This document shows, one piece after another, positions 27,475 through 32,287 of a stretch of DNA of 32,287 nucleotides. The position numbers and the translations under genes are program-made. Numbering within the stretch: the first letter of the stretch is position 1; each line of letters starts with the position of its first letter. Origin of the DNA: Saprospiraceae bacterium (GTDB lineage Bacteria; Bacteroidota; Bacteroidia; Chitinophagales; JAHQVX01); contig JAHQVX010000044.1 in the NCBI GenBank assembly GCA_019634125.1, positions 1-32,287 of the forward strand, in the 5' to 3' direction. The notes below the pieces were generated by a model. It was not told the origin of the DNA. It was given only the letters and a program-made list of their open reading frames with translations, and made no database searches.

Positions 27475-29256
27475 ATGTTTATGAGATGGGGCCTGGTCGT
27501 TTTATTGCTTATGTTTTGGGTTGGGGTTTCTGCACAAGAAAACCAACTAGATACCGCTATTGAACTATTCGAAAGCGAGCGATATGACTCCGCATTTTCT
27601 GTTTTAGAAGAACTTCCCGACGATGCTACTTCCTTAAGATATAAAGCACTCATTCATTTAAAACGTTTCGATTATAGAAATGCATTAGAGCATATTCAAA
27701 AAGGCTTAACTATTGCCGATTCGCTTCAGCTCGTGCAAGAAAAGGTAGAACTCCTCGAAGCATTTGGTACATTTTACAAGGAACAAGAAGACATTGATAA
27801 TGCGATGCGCCAATACACCTTAGCTAAGACCATTGCTAATGACGCTGGCTTAGAGCGAAATGCTCAAATTCTGAATTTAAAGATTAGCGCGGTCTACCTG
27901 TCTAAAATCAATGTTGAACTGGATAAAGAAAAAGAGCCATTATTAGCCGATACAGTCCTACTCCTATCTGACGAATCTAAAGCCTATTTTGAAGAAAACG
28001 TTGACCATTCTTTATTAGCGGACATCTACAATGCACAAGCTGCGGCCTATTTGATAAAAGGAGACTACGAAAAAGCAGATAGCTTTTTCGGACAATGCAT
28101 TTACGAGCACCAATTCATTGATAAGCCCACAAAATATGGCTGGGCACTATACAACTGGGCGACTTCCAATTTGTTCCAAGAGAAATACCGATTGAGTGAA
28201 CAACAGTTTAAGGAAGTCATCAAAATTGGGGAAGAACATGATAAGAAGCTGCGAACTGCTGCCAAACACAACTTGACGTTTGTATACTATTATGAAGACA
28301 ACCATAAAGCTGCATTAGAAACCTACTTTGACTATGTCTACGAAAAAGACAGTCTGGACCAAGTCGCCAAAAACGCCGATTTAGAACGTTTTGAGGCCGA
28401 CATGAACAACCAAATCCTGGAAAAAGAGCGCATTAATGCCAAGGCCGATGCCTTAGAAAGTTCGCTAAAGGCGAAGAAATTACAAACGTGGTTAATCGGT
28501 ATTAGTGGCCTGTTACTCGCTGCGGTATTCAGCTTTGTGTTCTTGAATCAACGGGCTCGGTTTCGACGAAAAGACTTAGAGTTTCAGTTAAGGCAACAAG
28601 CGCAAGCCACAGAAATTAGAGCGATTAACGCCATGATTGATGGTCGAGAAAAAGAACGTCATTCCATTGCGGCAACGTTGCACGATAGCGTGGCAAGCAT
28701 GCTGGCTTCTGCCAGCATGCATCTGCAAGCCTTCAAACTAAAAAGTAGTGAGACCAATACTTCGTTATCCAAAACTCAAACCATCATTCAAGACGTCACC
28801 ACGAAGGTGCGCAACCTTTCCCACTCACTCGTCTCGCCCGTTTTATTGCGCTTCGGTTTGGAAAAAGCCATAGAAGGATTATGCGACCGCGTTAACTCTG
28901 AGCAATTACTCGTAGAACATAGTATTCATCTAGAGAACGATCGTTTTGAACGCGATTTCGAGGGCAAAATTTTTGGCATTATTGAAGAATTGTTTAACAA
29001 CATCATTAAGCACAGTCAAGCCAGTCAGGCATCGATTAGCCTAAGTGAAAAAGAAGGCTATCTCTTGCTGAATGTAAAAGACAATGGAATTGGCTTTGTG
29101 AAAGAAAAAGACCTCGGAGATGGACTGGGTTTATTCCAGATTTCAGCGCGGGTGAAAAGCCTGGGTGGCGAAACCGACATCCTAACTACTCCCCAATTGG
29201 GCACCTCTATAAATATTAAAGTTCCCGTTCAAATGGTGCCGGAACTGGTCTCTTGA
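27475..29256 (+). CDS. TPR-repeat sensor histidine kinase, paralogue of the upstream gene
   Basis: ERHSIAATLHDSVASMLASASMHLQ H-box, IIEELFNNIIKHSQAS N-box, VKDNGIGF; same architecture as 25458-27401. Confidence 0.92.
   Translation: MFMRWGLVVLLLMFWVGVSAQENQLDTAIELFESERYDSAFSVLEELPDDATSLRYKALIHLKRFDYRNALEHIQKGLTIADSLQLVQEKVELLEAFGTFYKEQEDIDNAMRQYTLAKTIANDAGLERNAQILNLKISAVYLSKINVELDKEKEPLLADTVLLLSDESKAYFEENVDHSLLADIYNAQAAAYLIKGDYEKADSFFGQCIYEHQFIDKPTKYGWALYNWATSNLFQEKYRLSEQQFKEVIKIGEEHDKKLRTAAKHNLTFVYYYEDNHKAALETYFDYVYEKDSLDQVAKNADLERFEADMNNQILEKERINAKADALESSLKAKKLQTWLIGISGLLLAAVFSFVFLNQRARFRRKDLEFQLRQQAQATEIRAINAMIDGREKERHSIAATLHDSVASMLASASMHLQAFKLKSSETNTSLSKTQTIIQDVTTKVRNLSHSLVSPVLLRFGLEKAIEGLCDRVNSEQLLVEHSIHLENDRFERDFEGKIFGIIEELFNNIIKHSQASQASISLSEKEGYLLLNVKDNGIGFVKEKDLGDGLGLFQISARVKSLGGETDILTTPQLGTSINIKVPVQMVPELVS
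28697..28720. repeat. Intragenic inverted repeat in H-box region: gcatgctggc-TTCT-gccagcatgc
   Basis: 10-bp perfect arms, 4-nt loop; absent from the aligned region of the paralogous kinase. Confidence 0.94.
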
Positions 29257-29332
29257 TTGCTGCGTAATAAGCAAGCTACAAAGTTCATTCATAAAATCTT
29301 AACCAACTGTACTACTTCCAAACTTCTGAAAG

Positions 29333-29340
29333 TATATTTG
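29333..29340 (+). promoter_or_regulatory. Candidate Bacteroidota -7 element for uvrA (TATATTTG)
   Basis: Exact match to TAnnTTTG 16 nt upstream of the uvrA ATG; no convincing -33 element located by eye. Confidence 0.35.
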
Positions 29341-29356
29341 GCCATTAACTTTTTGG

Positions 29357-32227
29357 ATGCCAAAGTCAGTAGAAGCCAACAAAAAATCAACCGTTACTCA
29401 GGAGTCTGTAACTCAAAAATTCATACATGTAGAAGGGGCTCGGGTACACAACTTAAAGAATATTGATGTTTCGATTCCTCGCAACCAGTTTGTAGTTATT
29501 ACAGGAATTAGCGGCAGTGGTAAGTCTTCTTTAGCATTTGATACGATTTATGCGGAAGGCCAGCGCCGCTACATGGAAAGTTTTTCGGCTTATGCTCGTC
29601 AATTCGTAGGCGGTTTTGAGCGACCTGATGTCGACAAAATCACCGGGCTAAGCCCGGTGATTTCCATCGAGCAGAAAACAGTATCCAAAAACCCTCGATC
29701 TACAGTAGGCACAACCACCGAAATCTACGACTTTATTCGCCTCCTCTTCGCTCGTGCATCCACAGCCTATTCCTATAATACAGGCAAGGAAATGGTCAAA
29801 TTCACCGAGCAACAAATCGTAGACAATATCCTAGAAGAATACGAAGGATGTAGGGTGAACATACTCGCCCCACTCGTTCGAGGGAGAAAAGGTCATTACC
29901 GAGAACTCTTCGAAAATATTCGCAAGCAAGGCTTCCTCAAAGTTCGCGTAGATGGCGAAATCATTGAAGTGACTCCGAAAATGCAAGTGGATCGCTACAA
30001 GATCCATGACATTGAAGTGGTCATCGATCGAATGACAGTCAAAGAAAGCGATCGAATTCGACTCCTTCAATCCATTCAACAAGCCTTCAAAACCAGTAAG
30101 AACCTCATTATGGTCATGGACCATGATACTGAAGCGACCAAACTCTTCAGTAAAACCCTGATGTGTGTCGACACAGGGATTTCCTACGAAGAACCCTCTC
30201 CAAACACCTTCTCCTTTAACAGTCCCTACGGCGCTTGTCCGTCTTGTAATGGACTCGGGCAAATTAAAGAAGTAGACCCAAAACTCATCATCCCAGACCA
30301 TAGCAAATCCATCAACCAACAAGGCATTGCACCCTATGGCGAAGTCAGAGATAATTACTCCTTCAAACAACTCCGTGCTATTGCAAAGAAGTTTGAATTC
30401 TCCTTTTCGACGCCTGTTAAAGACATCCCTGAAAAGGCCATGGATATTATCCTAAATGGCTCCAACGGCGAAACATTTAAGGTAGACATGGGCTATAAAT
30501 CAGGGAGAGCGTATGATTTAGAATACGAAGGTTTAATTTCTTTACTTAACCGCTCGTACGAAACCACCCAAACCGATAAAATTCGGAAATGGGCCGAGGA
30601 GTTCATGACGAAGACAACTTGCCCAACTTGTGATGGGGCAAGACTTCGGAAGGAAAGTCTTTGGTTTAAAATCGCAGATAAGAACATTGCCGAAATTGCC
30701 GAAAAAGACATTCTAGAATTAGCGGACTGGTTTGAAGGTGTTGAAGATTCCATGTCGGACAGGCAGCGTACAATTGCAAAAGATATTCTAAAAGAAATTC
30801 GAGAACGCATTGGTTTTTTAAAGGAAGTTGGCCTAACATATCTTAGCCTCAACCGCCCGACACGATCGTTATCTGGTGGGGAAAGTCAACGCATTCGATT
30901 GGCCAGTCAGATTGGCTCTAAGCTTCGAGGCATTACCTATATTTTAGATGAACCGAGTATTGGTCTCCACCAACGCGATAACCATAACCTTATCACCGCG
31001 CTAAAAGGTCTGGCAGATGGCGGAAATACGGTTTTAGTAGTCGAACACGATAAAGATATCATGCTGGAAAGTGATTACTTAATCGACATTGGCCCTGCAG
31101 CTGGAAAGCATGGCGGAAAGATTGTTGGCCAGGGTACACCCAGCGAATTTGCTCAATTAAATACGCTTACTGCGCATTACCTTCATGGCGATATCAAAAT
31201 TGATATTCCGGAAGAACGCCGGCCGGGCAACAGCCATCAACTGGTGTTGAAAGGGGCAAGCGGGAACAACTTAAAAGATGTAACCATTAAGCTGCCACTG
31301 GGTAAGTTCATTTGTGTTACAGGCGTCTCCGGCTCTGGAAAAAGCACCTTAATCAACGAAACGCTTTACCCCATCTTGAATGCCCATATTTTTCGCGGGA
31401 AGAAAAAACCACTGCCTTATACAAAGATCCAAGGATTGGAGCATGTAGACAAAGTCATTGAAATTGACCAAAGCCCAATCGGACGGACACCGCGCTCAAA
31501 TCCCGCTACCTACATTGGTGTATTCACCGATATACGAAAATTATTTAGTGAGTTGCCTGAAGCAAAAATCAGAGGGTATAAACCTGGTCGGTTTAGTTTC
31601 AACGTAAAAGGAGGCCGCTGTGAAGTCTGCCAAGGCGGTGGAATGAAAGTGATCGAAATGAACTTCCTCCCAGATGTACTTGTAGAATGCGAAGGTTGTC
31701 AGGGCCGCAGATTTAATCGTGAAACGCTAGAAGTCCGCTACAAAGGCAAGAGTATTAGTGATGTACTAGACATGACGGTTTCGGAGGCAGTCAGCTTCTT
31801 CGAAGCTGTCCCGTCCATCTATAGAAAACTAAAGACCTTAGAAGATGTTGGCTTAACGTACCTCACGCTGGGCCAAAGCTCAACTACAATTTCGGGTGGA
31901 GAGGCACAGCGCGTGAAGCTCGCTAGCGAGCTTCAAAAGAAAGATACCGGCCAAACCTTCTACATCCTCGACGAGCCCACCACTGGCCTCCATTTTGAAG
32001 ACATCCGTCAATTACTCAAAATCCTAAACCGATTGGTAGACCGTGGGAATACAGTGCTCGTCATCGAGCATAATTTAGACATCGTTAAAGCCGCTGATTG
32101 GATCATTGATTTAGGGCCTGAAGGAGGAGCTGCTGGTGGTCAAATCGTTGCAGAAGGCACTCCAGAACAACTCATCAAAAAGAAAAACAGCCATACTGCC
32201 CGCTTCCTGAAAGAGGAATTAAGCTAA
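29357..32227 (+). CDS. uvrA: Excinuclease ABC subunit A
   Basis: GISGSGKSSLAFDTIYAEGQRRYMESFSAYARQF, zinc-finger CPSCNGLG and CEVCQGGG, LSGGESQRIRLASQIG, ISGGEAQRVKLASELQKK. Confidence 0.98.
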   Translation: MPKSVEANKKSTVTQESVTQKFIHVEGARVHNLKNIDVSIPRNQFVVITGISGSGKSSLAFDTIYAEGQRRYMESFSAYARQFVGGFERPDVDKITGLSPVISIEQKTVSKNPRSTVGTTTEIYDFIRLLFARASTAYSYNTGKEMVKFTEQQIVDNILEEYEGCRVNILAPLVRGRKGHYRELFENIRKQGFLKVRVDGEIIEVTPKMQVDRYKIHDIEVVIDRMTVKESDRIRLLQSIQQAFKTSKNLIMVMDHDTEATKLFSKTLMCVDTGISYEEPSPNTFSFNSPYGACPSCNGLGQIKEVDPKLIIPDHSKSINQQGIAPYGEVRDNYSFKQLRAIAKKFEFSFSTPVKDIPEKAMDIILNGSNGETFKVDMGYKSGRAYDLEYEGLISLLNRSYETTQTDKIRKWAEEFMTKTTCPTCDGARLRKESLWFKIADKNIAEIAEKDILELADWFEGVEDSMSDRQRTIAKDILKEIRERIGFLKEVGLTYLSLNRPTRSLSGGESQRIRLASQIGSKLRGITYILDEPSIGLHQRDNHNLITALKGLADGGNTVLVVEHDKDIMLESDYLIDIGPAAGKHGGKIVGQGTPSEFAQLNTLTAHYLHGDIKIDIPEERRPGNSHQLVLKGASGNNLKDVTIKLPLGKFICVTGVSGSGKSTLINETLYPILNAHIFRGKKKPLPYTKIQGLEHVDKVIEIDQSPIGRTPRSNPATYIGVFTDIRKLFSELPEAKIRGYKPGRFSFNVKGGRCEVCQGGGMKVIEMNFLPDVLVECEGCQGRRFNRETLEVRYKGKSISDVLDMTVSEAVSFFEAVPSIYRKLKTLEDVGLTYLTLGQSSTTISGGEAQRVKLASELQKKDTGQTFYILDEPTTGLHFEDIRQLLKILNRLVDRGNTVLVIEHNLDIVKAADWIIDLGPEGGAAGGQIVAEGTPEQLIKKKNSHTARFLKEELS
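29637..29663. repeat. Intragenic inverted repeat in uvrA: aaatcaccgggc-TAA-gcccggtgattt
   Basis: 12-bp perfect arms with 3-nt loop (13 bp if a 1-nt spacer is counted), over KITGLSPVIS. Confidence 0.95.
31792..31808. repeat. Intragenic inverted repeat in uvrA: cagcttc-TTC-gaagctg
   Basis: 7-bp perfect arms, TTC loop. Confidence 0.8.
31914..31935. repeat. Perfect 22-nt palindrome in uvrA: tgaagctcgctagcgagcttca
   Basis: 11-bp arms, no spacer, over QRVKLASELQK just after the second ABC signature motif. Confidence 0.95.
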
Positions 32228-32287
32228 TACCTGAACGCTGGATTCATACGCCGCCCAACCTGCGTCACGATACTCTTTAGCTGCAGC
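32219..32287 (-). CDS. Possible 3' end of a convergent CDS, truncated by window edge
   Basis: Minus-strand frame open from the edge, reading AAAKEYRDAGWAAYESSVQVLA-stop; would overlap the uvrA stop by 9 nt. Confidence 0.35.
   Translation of the reverse strand, partial: AAAKEYRDAGWAAYESSVQVLA

Noticed and set aside
30157-30177. ccctgatgtgtgtcgacacaggg as another member of the hairpin set
   Set aside because: Contains a clean tgtgtcgacaca palindrome but the outer arms are offset by an unpaired atg, so it was not counted.
29831-30370. 179-aa minus-strand ORF opposite uvrA
   Set aside because: Fully antisense to conserved UvrA coding sequence; no motif recognised.
1291-31935. Intragenic stem-loops as intrinsic terminators
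   Set aside because: They lie inside continuing ORFs, lack following T-runs, and are symmetric without strand preference.
1291-31935. A single dispersed repeat family (REP, BOX, MITE, DNA uptake sequence)
   Set aside because: Arm sequences differ from site to site; only the stem-loop layout and GAA-type loop recur, apart from the shared GCCGCC/GGCGGC core.
1-32287. CRISPR array, diversity-generating retroelement, retron, phage or IS
   Set aside because: No regularly spaced direct repeats, no reverse transcriptase, cas, transposase, integrase or phage structural gene among the ORFs.

Overview
This 32.3-kb window is densely packed, about 22 genes on both strands, and looks chromosomal. It is probably Bacteroidota, possibly Flavobacteriales/Cryomorphaceae-like; that is an inference from gene content (DUF4290-murA, DUF5916, TAnnTTTG-like boxes). 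Gene content is mostly ordinary: YfhO-family membrane protein, glycosyltransferases, ABC-2 exporter, DUF5916 protein, Ppx/GppA, M1 metallopeptidase, small methyltransferase, DnaJ, GrpE, sulfotransferase-like protein, amidohydrolase, GH13 amylase lipoprotein, MurA, DUF4290, UvrD/PcrA helicase, NarL-type regulator, two tandem TPR histidine kinases, UvrA. I see no rRNA/tRNA, CRISPR array, IS element, phage or classical defence island. The unexplained signal is a population of perfect short inverted repeats (7-13 bp arms, 0-5 nt spacers, often GAA/TTC loops) lying almost entirely inside intact reading frames, including conserved motifs of uvrA and uvrD. By hand I count 18 with arms of at least 9 bp, against roughly 0.7 expected in random sequence of this length for spacers 0-5 (32287 x 6 / 4^9). 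I count 11 with arms of at least 10 bp, against roughly 0.2. The arms differ in sequence, so this is a shared architecture rather than a shared repeat family. Candidate explanations are template-switch conversion of quasi-palindromes, selection for coding-strand hairpins, or an unknown hairpin-generating process.
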